DNA of 9,090 nt from Ignavibacteria bacterium (GCA_027347805.1 DAIEQP010000160.1:1-9090), one strand, 5' to 3'; positions 1-7,375 are shown, numbered from the stretch's first letter. Made by a program: numbers and translations. Notes: a model not told the origin generated them from the letters alone.

Positions 1-1399
1 TATCTTTGTATTCATTGTATGAATTCAACTTATCTATATCAAGTGCTGCATCCGAATTACCTTCCCATCTGCGGCACAAATAAATCGGATCGTAGATTCT
101 TCCAATTTGATATTCTCTTGAAATCATTAATCCCACGGCATAATCTTCTCCATAGCTCACATTTGGAATTTTCTTGTCGCGGAGAATCGGAGTGTAAAAT
201 GCACGTGGGGCGCCGAGCCCATTTATTCTAAGCGCATTATTTCTTCCGTTATCCGGTGTACATTCTTTATGATCAATTAATCCGGGTGGTATTTCTTCCA
301 AATTAAAGTTGGTCATTTTATATGAACCGATTACCATTGCACATTTTTCTTCTAAGAATTTGTCGACAATTACCTGAATAGTATTTTCGTCTGCATAGAT
401 ATCATCGCTGTCAAGCTGAATTGCAAACCGGCCACATTTATTATGAGACAAAGCTTCATTCCAGCAGCCACCGATTCCCAAATCTCTTCTTTCTGGTATC
501 AGATGGATTAACCGGGAATCTTTTTCTGCTATTGATTTAATTTTTTCAGTGGTTCCGTCATCCGAGTAATTATCAACAACTATTAGGTTGAAATTATATT
601 TTGTTTTTTGAGAAAGAACAGAATTAATTGCATCCGAAATTGTACTAGCTCTGTTTTTAACAGGAATTAAAACAGAAGCATCAAATTGGAACTCGTCATT
701 CTCAATCAAAATTTCCTTAAATCCGGGGGCCAGATAAGCATTTATCTTTTTCAAATGTTCGGTCACAACTTTTTCCATTTCAATTTGAGCATCCCGGTTT
801 TTAGGATCAACATAATCAAATTGTTTTGCCCCACTTTTTCTTGTATCGATTTCAATCGTTGTATATAAGAATTCAGGAATTCTTATAAATTTTCCCATAG
901 TTGATAGATGCAACCGGAGTTCGTACAAGCCAGCAAATTTTAAATCTTCAATATTATTAAGCTTTTTACATAACCCAGTATTCAAGATAAATACCGGGCC
1001 AAAATCAAAATCGTCTCGCAGGCTTCCTAATTGATAATCATTAACAGGATGGCGAACAACAGAATCATCTTTAGTTGTAAAATGATTTGAATAAACCATT
1101 GCCGCTTTAGTGGAATCGATGACATTGAAAAATCTTTCTAAAGCAAATTGTCCAAACTGATATTGACTATTCTGTGTTAAAAATAAAAAGTAGGGAGCGC
1201 TGCATGTGTTAATAATAGAAGAAATGGTTTTCGAACTTGTTATGTTTTCAATAATCATAACCTCACAGCCAGCCGGTATTTCCTTAATTTCTGAATTCGA
1301 AAGCAGATAAATTTTTGAAACAAGTCCGCTTGATTTCAGCTGGTTGATAGTTTGTTCGGTTTCCTGAATGCCGCTAAATGGCATATAGACTGTTATCAT
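1..1399 (-). CDS. Tandem GT-A glycosyltransferase, family 2-like (3' end cut by window edge)
   Basis: The frame is open from the ATG at 1399 to the left edge (466 codons, no stop), so the C-terminus is missing. Residues about 239-450 form a GT2-type GT-A domain: FDASVLIPVKNR at 239-250, the nucleotide-binding VVDNYSDDGT at 274-283, a metal-binding DSDD (DxD) at 330-333, a GEDY motif (probable catalytic-base ED) at 417-420 and LCRRW at 441-445. Residues 1-185 look like a second, degenerate copy. They start with ITVYMPFSG, have TQNS at 75-78 where DxD is expected, and end with FIRIPEFLYT, which parallels QIGRIYDPIYL in the second module. Such enzymes transfer sugars from nucleotide-sugars to glycans or surface polysaccharides, usually at the cytoplasmic side; donor and acceptor cannot be read here. 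There is no signal peptide or membrane segment in the visible part. The start has GGAG (1411-1414 on the + strand as CTCC), 11 bases upstream, a long spacing. The gene lies past a terminator, so it is probably a separate transcription unit. Confidence 0.85.
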   Translation of the reverse strand, partial: MITVYMPFSGIQETEQTINQLKSSGLVSKIYLLSNSEIKEIPAGCEVMIIENITSSKTISSIINTCSAPYFLFLTQNSQYQFGQFALERFFNVIDSTKAAMVYSNHFTTKDDSVVRHPVNDYQLGSLRDDFDFGPVFILNTGLCKKLNNIEDLKFAGLYELRLHLSTMGKFIRIPEFLYTTIEIDTRKSGAKQFDYVDPKNRDAQIEMEKVVTEHLKKINAYLAPGFKEILIENDEFQFDASVLIPVKNRASTISDAINSVLSQKTKYNFNLIVVDNYSDDGTTEKIKSIAEKDSRLIHLIPERRDLGIGGCWNEALSHNKCGRFAIQLDSDDIYADENTIQVIVDKFLEEKCAMVIGSYKMTNFNLEEIPPGLIDHKECTPDNGRNNALRINGLGAPRAFYTPILRDKKIPNVSYGEDYAVGLMISREYQIGRIYDPIYLCRRWEGNSDAALDIDKLNSYNEYKD

Positions 1400-1554
1400 T
1401 TAATAATTTTCTCCGGGAAAACACACTTCTGTTTTTGTTAGTTCAGATAAATAACTATTAATGGAAATTGTTGATATTCGTGAATCGAAACAAAGAAAGT
1501 TCTGAAGTTAAATTATGTTTTATGAGATTGCAGAATTTCATTTGATTTATAAAA
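1400..1554. other. Intergenic region ahead of the glycosyltransferase gene
   Basis: This AT-rich gap lies between the terminator of the upstream operon and the glycosyltransferase start and should hold that gene's promoter. I looked on the minus strand for a sigma-70 -35/-10 pair and for a Bacteroidota-type TTTG / TAnnTTTG pair and found no convincing match. No ORF, RNA gene or strong hairpin is seen in it. Confidence 0.4.
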
Positions 1555-1586
1555 GCATTCCCCTTAAATAAATTTAAGGGGAATGC
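1555..1586 (-). terminator. Intrinsic terminator of the outer-membrane operon
   Basis: A perfect inverted repeat has 15-base arms at 1555-1569 and 1572-1586 and two bases between them; the innermost A/T pairs would open to give a larger loop. The stem includes a GC-rich GCATTCCCC/GGGGAATGC segment. On the minus strand it begins 24 bases after the stop codon at 1611 and is followed by TTTT and an AT-rich run, as expected for Rho-independent termination. On the plus strand no T-run follows, so it is read as a minus-strand terminator. Confidence 0.85.
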
Positions 1587-1610
1587 GGTTAATAAATAAG
1601 CTATAAAAAA

Positions 1611-2939
1611 TTACTTAACAAGAAGCATCTTCTTAGAAATAGAAGTTTTTTCTGTATTCAAAGTATATGTATAAACACCGCTTGAAAGTTTTGATGCATC
1701 AAATGTTACCTGATAAGTGCCTGCACCTTTATAAGAATCTAAAAGTGTTTCTACTTCCTGGCCAAGCATATTATACACTCTTAAACTAACCATTCCCTCA
1801 ACCGGAACAGAGAATTTAATTGTTGTAGTCGGGTTAAAAGGATTAGGATAATTTTGTGATAAATCATAACCTGATGGTAATTCATCAATCTTTTTAACAT
1901 CTGATCCGCCGAGAACAACCTTCTGAATTAAATCGGCAGTGCCATTACCAAAACTACCGATATATGCAATTTTACCATCCGGGCTGAAAGCTAAAGCTCT
2001 TGGTCTTGAATCTTCTGGTGTAGCTGGTGTAACAAATTTCCATTTAAGACTATCAACAATTTTTTTCTGTACTACATCGTAAGCATACCAGCTTCCAATT
2101 GTAAATTTTCCTTTTGGAGGATCATTTTTGGATCCAGCCGACATCCATAATTGATTTTTATTAACTGGGTGCCATGTAAAAGATTCACATGCAGCTCCAT
2201 CCATTATAGAATCTTTAAGAGCAAAACTTGAGAATTCATCAGCTCTTGTAAAAACATGTACTTTACCATTTGTATAACCTGCGTAATAAATTGTATTTCC
2301 ATCTTTTGATACTTCAAAACTTCTTGAGAAACTTGTTGTCTTCTCAATAGCAGTTCCGATCAAAGTAAAATTCTGGTCATACATTGAAAGTGGATATTGA
2401 CCACCTGTAACTGGTCCAACGAAAATTGTTCCATTTGAAGAAACGCATGGTGCTGTTGATGCACCAGCAGTTGCCGGGGCAAGCATAACTTTCTTCATTC
2501 CAACACCGGTTTTATAATTAATCTTATACATCATTGGGCCATTTGGAGAAGTAGCACCAACGACAAGAAGAATATTACCATCAGAATTAACTCTCATGCC
2601 TCTTTGTGAAGTGTTATACATTGTATCGCCCATAACCTGGAATATTGGCGAGAACGATGCTTCTGTACCGTCTGGATTAAAGATGTAAGTAAGATAGCAT
2701 GCAGTACGAAGAGGTTTTCCAGTTGCTGGATTTGTAAAAAGAGTGGTTGCAACGTTTGAATATCTTCCGACCCAAACTTTTCCATCAGGGTCAACTGCCA
2801 TTGCATGATTCTGACCAGTAGCATATAAAGCTCCGGCAGGAGGATTTTTTGGCCAAGCTCCCTGGTTTGCCCACTGAGCAAAGCTTATGTTTGCTGTAAC
2901 TATTAATACTGCAATCAATAATGTAACTTTCTTTAGCAT
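1611..2939 (-). CDS. Secreted beta-propeller protein with T9SS type A sorting domain
   Basis: This 442-residue protein begins with a clear Sec signal peptide (MLKKVTLLIAVLIV...ISFA), with likely cleavage after Ala21. Residues 43-343 carry about six repeats of the type AVDPDGKVWVG, RVNSDGNILLV, CVSSNGTIFVG, EVSKDGNTIYYAG, TWHPVNKNQLWMS and AFSPDGKIAYIGS. This pattern is typical of NHL/WD-like beta-propellers, probably six-bladed. The last 80 residues are a textbook Por secretion-system C-terminal domain: NYPNPFNP at 363-370, LRVYNMLGQEV, then LSSGVYTYTL and the basic end KKMLLVK. Such domains direct export through the T9SS and are usually removed on anchoring to the cell surface. No catalytic motif is recognised; a ligand- or protein-binding role is an inference. 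The start is secure: AAGGAG lies five bases upstream. The gene is the last of the operon, 57 bases after the lipoprotein gene and 24 before a strong terminator. Confidence 0.9.
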   Translation of the reverse strand: MLKKVTLLIAVLIVTANISFAQWANQGAWPKNPPAGALYATGQNHAMAVDPDGKVWVGRYSNVATTLFTNPATGKPLRTACYLTYIFNPDGTEASFSPIFQVMGDTMYNTSQRGMRVNSDGNILLVVGATSPNGPMMYKINYKTGVGMKKVMLAPATAGASTAPCVSSNGTIFVGPVTGGQYPLSMYDQNFTLIGTAIEKTTSFSRSFEVSKDGNTIYYAGYTNGKVHVFTRADEFSSFALKDSIMDGAACESFTWHPVNKNQLWMSAGSKNDPPKGKFTIGSWYAYDVVQKKIVDSLKWKFVTPATPEDSRPRALAFSPDGKIAYIGSFGNGTADLIQKVVLGGSDVKKIDELPSGYDLSQNYPNPFNPTTTIKFSVPVEGMVSLRVYNMLGQEVETLLDSYKGAGTYQVTFDASKLSSGVYTYTLNTEKTSISKKMLLVK

Positions 2940-2944
2940 AACAA

Positions 2945-2950
2945 CTCCTT
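2945..2950 (-). promoter_or_regulatory. Strong Shine-Dalgarno site of the secreted propeller gene
   Basis: The minus strand reads AAGGAG, a full match to the anti-SD core, five bases before the ATG at 2939. It is the best ribosome binding site in the window and fixes the start. It contrasts with the weak sites ahead of the lipoprotein and PorV-like genes, so this last cistron may be translated relatively strongly (inference). Confidence 0.8.
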
Positions 2951-2996
2951 CTGTTATTTTGACTTTAGTTTATTAACAAGAATTATTTTAAAAAGA

Positions 2997-4202
2997 TCAT
3001 AATCTTCCATAATAAGACGCACTAAGTTTTTGCATATCAACTCTTATTAGAGAATGATAAACCGCACCCGCCTCGGTATATTCTCTAACATAGAATAAAT
3101 TCTTTTTTGTTCCCCACGACAGTGATTTAACAGCGCCGCTGATTAATCCGGGATATAATGTTGAAGCTGCTGCGCCGCTTGTAATGAAAATCATTGAATC
3201 TGTTTGATCAGTCCCGAGGATAAGATCGCCATCTGCGGAAAAAGTAATTGAACTTACATTTATCTTTCCGAGCCCATATTTTGCACCGATATCAAAATAT
3301 TTTTCTTTTGTACCAAGAGATCTGTTTGAATTTATTTTGTATCTGTAAACTGCCTCTTCAGTTGACGATTTACCCGCAAGGTATAAATAATCGTTGTATA
3401 CTCTAACTGATGTAACACTGAAATCTATGCTAAAACCAGTTGTATCTTTTGCAGGATAAGTTACACTATACATTTTGTTTCCGGTACCAGCTGCCCAGAT
3501 ATTTTTATTTTTATCAAAATCCAATGATGCAATTGTAATGCCTGTTGGAAACACCTGGAATGTTGCGCCTGCGGCTCCTTCCAAATTTCTGAAAATAGCT
3601 CTTGTTGCAGGGCGTGCACCAAACAATTCATTATTCGGTCCAATTTTCATATCAACATAAAATGATTCTCCGCCTTTAGGAGCCCAATCAGTAAGCTTTC
3701 CATCTGAAGATATTTTTTTAATTCCTTTATCTTTCAGATAAACATATAGATTTTCATTTTTATCAACTTCAACAGCCATAGGATCATCAACACCTTTAGT
3801 AAAAGCATAATAAACGCCAACCGCTTCAAGCAAATTATATTTAACAACATTACTAAAATTCTCTGCACCCGCTACGGCAATTTTAACATCCAGATTGTTC
3901 TTTACAAGATTGGGTGCTTTAACAACAAGTTTATTTGAAGCCGAAGAGATAACTGTTGCTTTCGAAGTACCGAAGAACACAAAATTATCTTCGTTCTTAG
4001 TTGAGAAATTAGAACCGTTTATTGTAACCTCACTCACTCCTGCAAGAGCTTCCAGAGCTGGCGAAGTACTTGATATTACGGGAGTGCTTCCTTTCGACTC
4101 TTCCTGATATAAGCTTGGTGCAGCATCCTGATTACATCCGGCAATCAAAATTGTGAGAAAGAGTGAACACATTATGGCAAAATTTTGTTTTAGCTTTTTC
4201 AT
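2997..4202 (-). CDS. IPT/TIG-domain lipoprotein with C-terminal beta-propeller
   Basis: With the ATG at 4202 the protein has 401 residues. MKKLKQN is followed by a hydrophobic stretch and the lipobox LIAGC, so Cys23 would be lipidated after signal peptidase II cleavage. After a short linker, residues 41-124 resemble an IPT/TIG immunoglobulin-like domain (PVISSTSP, VTINGSNF, VFFGTSKATVIS, LVVKAPN, KYNLLEAVG). Residues about 140-390 contain roughly six repeats such as AVEVDKNENLYVYLKD, SLDFDKNKNIWAAGT, SITFSADGDLILGT and SLSWGTKKNLFYV, consistent with a six-bladed NHL-like propeller. IPT plus NHL lipoproteins are common in Bacteroidota surface glycan-uptake loci as binding proteins; that role here is an inference. 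An upstream in-frame TTG at 4214 would add four residues, but it has no ribosome binding site and the signal peptide fits the ATG start better. The only nearby SD-like sequence is a weak GGTAA. The gene follows the broken PorV-like gene by 43 bases. Confidence 0.87.
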   Translation of the reverse strand: MKKLKQNFAIMCSLFLTILIAGCNQDAAPSLYQEESKGSTPVISSTSPALEALAGVSEVTINGSNFSTKNEDNFVFFGTSKATVISSASNKLVVKAPNLVKNNLDVKIAVAGAENFSNVVKYNLLEAVGVYYAFTKGVDDPMAVEVDKNENLYVYLKDKGIKKISSDGKLTDWAPKGGESFYVDMKIGPNNELFGARPATRAIFRNLEGAAGATFQVFPTGITIASLDFDKNKNIWAAGTGNKMYSVTYPAKDTTGFSIDFSVTSVRVYNDYLYLAGKSSTEEAVYRYKINSNRSLGTKEKYFDIGAKYGLGKINVSSITFSADGDLILGTDQTDSMIFITSGAAASTLYPGLISGAVKSLSWGTKKNLFYVREYTEAGAVYHSLIRVDMQKLSASYYGRL

Positions 4203-4203
4203 A

Positions 4204-4235
4204 TCAGTTACCAATATTTTTTTTCAGTTATCAAT
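4204..4235 (-). repeat. Pair of 12-base direct repeats before the lipoprotein gene
   Basis: The plus-strand words TCAGTTACCAAT (4204-4215) and TCAGTTATCAAT (4224-4235) agree at 11 of 12 positions and are 20 bases apart, about two helical turns, with an A/T tract between them. They fill most of the gap between the PorV-like gene and the lipoprotein start. They could be a small tandem duplication or a protein-binding pair; the sequence alone does not decide. Confidence 0.4.
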
Positions 4236-4245
4236 TTAAATTCTG

Positions 4246-4719
4246 CTATAAAGCAAAATTGAATGTGAATCGATATACATTATCAAATATTCCGAATGGT
4301 TGATAAGCGAAATCAATTCCGGTATCAACTCCTCCTATATTTCTTTTTACACCAACTCCGGCTGTAAAATGATATTCATCCGATGGAGAAACAAAACCTG
4401 CTCTAACAGAAAATGTTTTCATAAAAGTATATTCACCGCCTACAAATATTTGTTCACTGTAATCTCTTGGATGCGAAGCGTCAATAGATACTATTAGTGA
4501 ATGCATGTTTTTATCAACGGAAAATAAATCGAGAGCATCCATCGATAATCCGATTTTAAATGTGAGCGGCATTTGAAAAGTTTCTTTCTTGTAACTTAAT
4601 TCCTGAGAGAAATTCCTTACGCTCATTCCAAAATTCAAACTCTTGAATCCGGTGCGATAAAATATTCCAAAATCAAAAGCTATTGCCCCTTTAGAATTCT
4701 CTTCAGTAATATAACTGGC
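4246..4719 (-). pseudogene. C-terminal remnant of the PorV-like protein (157 codons after the stop)
   Basis: This is the continuation of the barrel in the same frame as the N-terminal half. It has no signal peptide of its own. Possible restarts are a TTG at 4638 and an ATG at 4626, neither with a convincing ribosome binding site, and both would discard strands after the stop. Automatic callers may list it as a ~130-residue hypothetical gene; it should be read as part of the upstream gene. Confidence 0.75.
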
Positions 4720-5256
4720 TTAAGTTGCATCAAAATCCACAACACTGCTGCCAAGATCTTGATTCACATATTTTACACTGCCTCCAACAGAAAACTTTGT
4801 TGAAAGCTCGCGTGCGTAAGAAACTCCAAACGAATACGCTTTTGGAGAATAAGTTCCTACATCAACATATCCTTTATCATTTGAAGCGACTACGGTTCCA
4901 TTAAAATCACCATAATCGACATAAAGGAAAGAAAATCCAAGAACTCCATATCTACCTTCTTCCGGTGCAAATGCAATTGCAGAATGGATATAGTTTATAT
5001 CGGCAATCCATCCAACTCTTCCAACAGAAAAAGAGGTAAATTCTTTAAGTGATGCCATGGTTGATGGGTTATAAAAAACTGCAGATGCGGATCCCAAATC
5101 CACTGCAGTAACAGCTTCAGACATTGAACTTGCCCGGGCATCAGTCGATACACCAAGAAACTTCATACCGGTTTGCGCAAGTTTTTTATCCTGAGCATAG
5201 TAGGTTTGCAATAGCAATCCTAAAATCAGCAATGTAATAGTTGTATACTTTTTCAT
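4720..5256 (-). CDS. N-terminal half of the PorV-like protein (178 residues, as encoded)
   Basis: This is what would be translated from the native start if the TAA at 4720-4722 is real: signal peptide plus roughly half of the beta-strands, ending DFDAT. Half a barrel is unlikely to insert or function in the outer membrane, so I regard it as a truncated product rather than a separate gene. Confidence 0.6.
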   Translation of the reverse strand: MKKYTTITLLILGLLLQTYYAQDKKLAQTGMKFLGVSTDARASSMSEAVTAVDLGSASAVFYNPSTMASLKEFTSFSVGRVGWIADINYIHSAIAFAPEEGRYGVLGFSFLYVDYGDFNGTVVASNDKGYVDVGTYSPKAYSFGVSYARELSTKFSVGGSVKYVNQDLGSSVVDFDAT

Positions 5257-5274
5257 TTATCTACCCGAAATTTT

Positions 5275-7371
5275 TTATCTGATAACAGCGAATTTTTCAA
5301 TATGACTTTCACCGGTGTTCTTGTCAGTGAAAACGGCAATGTAAATACCGCTAACAATAATTTGATTTGATGAGGTTACCTGATACCAATACTCATCACC
5401 ACTGCCATTAGTATGTTCAATCGTTTTAATCAACTCTCCCATCTCAGAATAAATTCTAATTGTGCACTGTCCCGGTATATTATAAAAAGCGATTTTGTCT
5501 TCATCAGTTGTTCCGGGAAATCTTACGCTTGTTTTTGCTCTCGAGTTAAATGGGTTCGGAACAATTCTTATATCACTCATCGATTCGCCGGCCTGTCTCT
5601 GCAGATTTGCAAAATCGTAGGTTTGTGTATAATATCTTCCGCTCTCAAGTTTTCCGGCAGGTGTACCAGGACCGCCAGATTGAGAAGCCCCAACTGCTGT
5701 TATGTAATAATAATAGTTATATCCTCTAACAACAGTTTTATCATCATAACTTCTTTCACTAGGACTTTTAGTTTCATAAATCATTGTATAGTTACTATCT
5801 ACATTTCCCAGCGCACGGTAAATTCTAAAAGCTGTTGGAGGATTAGGATCACCTGCATTAGCTGCCCACTTCAATGAAATTCTATCACCACCGGAATTGA
5901 CTTCAAACGATGTTGGAGGCAATGGTGGCTGAGGAATTTTCCATCCTGCTTTAAATGCTTCGGTTGCTCTTTTGAATGTTAACATCAGAGAATCTTTACC
6001 CTGCATAACAATTTTATTTTTATCAAGTGCAGTAATCTGACCCTTCTTATATTTTATACCCGTATCCACCTGTAATTTTCTTCCAATTCCATTTGCTGCT
6101 TCTGCCATTACAATTCTAACACTTTCACCAGGCTTAAGAGTGTACGGGCCGTATCCATTATTAAACGATATACCTCCCGAATTACCTTCTTGAGTACTCA
6201 CCGCAGAATTGGGATCTTTAGTTTGTTTTGAAAAGTCACCGCTCGGTTCAATTGCATCGGCATGACGTGGAGATCTGTGACCAAAAGCCATTAAAGCATA
6301 TTCCTGAGTCATTCTATCTTTATTAAAAGAATTGGCTCCTGCAACAAGTAAAGGATGATCTGAACCGGTGTAGTGAGTTGTTGTTGGCTGATTAGGATCG
6401 TCTACTTTTTCCGAAGCAGATTTATCTGCATACAATGTAACAAGACCCATAAATTGTGTACCGCCCAGTCTTCCAACAGTATCGGACTTAGTATTATATC
6501 TTGCCGCGTTTGAATTCAAAGCCCAAATTGGTCCGCCGATATTATCGTAGCTAACATCTTTGCCCGGAAAGTAACCATGCCAAGAAAACTGTGCTCTGAA
6601 TTTTTCGTTTGCCGGATCAGCTTTAACTCCGTCACCACGTGCATCATTCATAGTATTTATTCCCCAGCCGGAAGCATTGCCAACTACATACCGCACCGAT
6701 TCATTTATTGAATTTCTATAATGGAACCAAAAATAAACATCTTTAAGTGTTGTATTAGGTAATTCAATTGCGGGGTCTGCATTAGTGTTGCCTGTGTTTG
6801 TAAATGTGTATTCGTAAACGATATAATTATCATTGTACTGTTGAGCAAACTCGAATATTCTTCTCTTTACAGTTATACCAAGCTGAGAATTAACAACGTT
6901 TTCAATAACTCGGTCGTACAAAAGGGAATTATCAACTTTATCTATGTCAACATTTTTCTGATAAGATAAATTTCCATTAACATAAACAGTTGGCGCAGCA
7001 AATTTTGCTGTCATTTCCATTTTCTGCGGATAAAAAGCATAGAACTGAGGATTTCTCGGACCGACTGTGCAAACTTTGAAAGGATAGAACTCACCTTTCT
7101 CATCTGTAAAATCTTTAGCTCCAATCCACATTCCTCTTGCAGCCTGCATATCCTGATAAGAATAAATTGCAGGCCATTGAAATCCATCCTGCTGAGTTTT
7201 AGCGAAACCTGCTAGTTCAAGCTCCGAACCAATTTCGGAATACCAGTTATGAAGAGAACCGGCAGACATCCAAACATTTTTATATTGCCCCTGGGTAATC
7301 ATCTGGATGCCAAAGAAAAGAACTATCAGTAGCGGAAGAGAATTTTTTATTTTGTTAAAAAGCGATTTCAT
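5275..7371 (-). CDS. Large secreted protein with FnIII domain and T9SS-like C-terminal domain
   Basis: Numbering counts from the ATG at 7374. The N-terminus has a basic start and a hydrophobic signal (NSLPLLIVLFFGIQMI) with likely cleavage near TQGQ. Residues about 30-480 are not assigned to a named family; they are rich in aromatic residues and include a beta-sandwich-like stretch (YIVYEYTFTNTGNTNADPA, 184-202) typical of extracellular FCB-group proteins. Residues 481-563 are a fibronectin type III domain (PPTSFEVNSGGDRISLKW, FRIYRALG, YYYYITAVGA). Residues 603-699 are a T9SS-type sorting domain of divergent form (IVPNPFNS at 604-611, IRIYSEMGELIKTIEH, VSGIYIAVFTDKNTGES, ending EKFAVIR). Two ATGs are adjacent; GAGGA lies one base before the first and four before the second, so I prefer the second, at 7371 (698 residues). 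The gene follows the TonB receptor gene by 27 bases. A surface-exposed partner or scaffold for the receptor is plausible but unproven. Confidence 0.88.
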   Translation of the reverse strand: MKSLFNKIKNSLPLLIVLFFGIQMITQGQYKNVWMSAGSLHNWYSEIGSELELAGFAKTQQDGFQWPAIYSYQDMQAARGMWIGAKDFTDEKGEFYPFKVCTVGPRNPQFYAFYPQKMEMTAKFAAPTVYVNGNLSYQKNVDIDKVDNSLLYDRVIENVVNSQLGITVKRRIFEFAQQYNDNYIVYEYTFTNTGNTNADPAIELPNTTLKDVYFWFHYRNSINESVRYVVGNASGWGINTMNDARGDGVKADPANEKFRAQFSWHGYFPGKDVSYDNIGGPIWALNSNAARYNTKSDTVGRLGGTQFMGLVTLYADKSASEKVDDPNQPTTTHYTGSDHPLLVAGANSFNKDRMTQEYALMAFGHRSPRHADAIEPSGDFSKQTKDPNSAVSTQEGNSGGISFNNGYGPYTLKPGESVRIVMAEAANGIGRKLQVDTGIKYKKGQITALDKNKIVMQGKDSLMLTFKRATEAFKAGWKIPQPPLPPTSFEVNSGGDRISLKWAANAGDPNPPTAFRIYRALGNVDSNYTMIYETKSPSERSYDDKTVVRGYNYYYYITAVGASQSGGPGTPAGKLESGRYYTQTYDFANLQRQAGESMSDIRIVPNPFNSRAKTSVRFPGTTDEDKIAFYNIPGQCTIRIYSEMGELIKTIEHTNGSGDEYWYQVTSSNQIIVSGIYIAVFTDKNTGESHIEKFAVIR

Positions 7372-7375
7372 CATA

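Larger units (their letters stand above)
4246..5256 (-). pseudogene. PorV/UPF0164-family outer-membrane barrel interrupted by an in-frame TAA
   Basis: Read through one internal stop, this frame has 335 residues, about the usual size of the PorV/UPF0164 family of FadL-like outer-membrane barrels. Family members include PorV, which hands T9SS cargo to the attachment machinery. The N-terminus has a signal peptide (MKKYTTITLLILGLLLQ...YYAQ) and the family signature: GMKFLGVSTDARASSMSEAV, then SASAVFYNPSTMASL. The C-terminus has the expected last strands (VRAGFVSP, FTAGVGV, GIDFAYQPFGIFDNVYRFTF). The stop is TAA at 4720-4722, codon 179. The next codons (ASYITEENSKGAIAFDFG) continue the barrel in the same frame with no further stop or indel, so this is a recent nonsense change or a base-call error rather than old decay. 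Translation would start at the ATG at 5256, 18 bases after the previous gene, with only a weak GGGTAG-like SD. Whether the gene works elsewhere in the population cannot be told from here. Confidence 0.85.

Noticed and set aside
2594..2881. 95-codon minus-strand ORF inside the propeller gene
   Set aside because: It lies in another frame of a gene with a signal peptide, propeller repeats and a sorting domain; no independent evidence for translation.
2940..2996. Possible internal promoter (TTGTTA, 17 bases, TAACAG) before the propeller gene
   Set aside because: The -10 match is poor and the implied transcript start would fall on the ribosome binding site; in AT-rich DNA such a match is expected by chance.
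4203..4214. Alternative TTG start for the lipoprotein, four residues upstream
   Set aside because: There is no Shine-Dalgarno sequence before the TTG, and the ATG at 4202 gives a standard MKKLK signal peptide start.
4246..4638. C-terminal PorV-like segment as an independent gene
   Set aside because: The only starts are a TTG and an ATG without a ribosome binding site, there is no signal peptide, and it continues the upstream frame exactly.
4720..4722. Programmed readthrough or altered genetic code at the TAA in the PorV-like gene
   Set aside because: TAA is not the codon used for selenocysteine (TGA) or pyrrolysine (TAG), and TAA ends three neighbouring genes normally. Mutation or sequence error is simpler.
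5413..5877. 154-codon plus-strand ORF opposite the FnIII protein gene
   Set aside because: It is antisense to the FnIII and sorting-domain coding region, its product is rich in Ser/Ile/Cys with no domain pattern, and no ribosome binding site precedes it. The minus-strand protein has clear domains.
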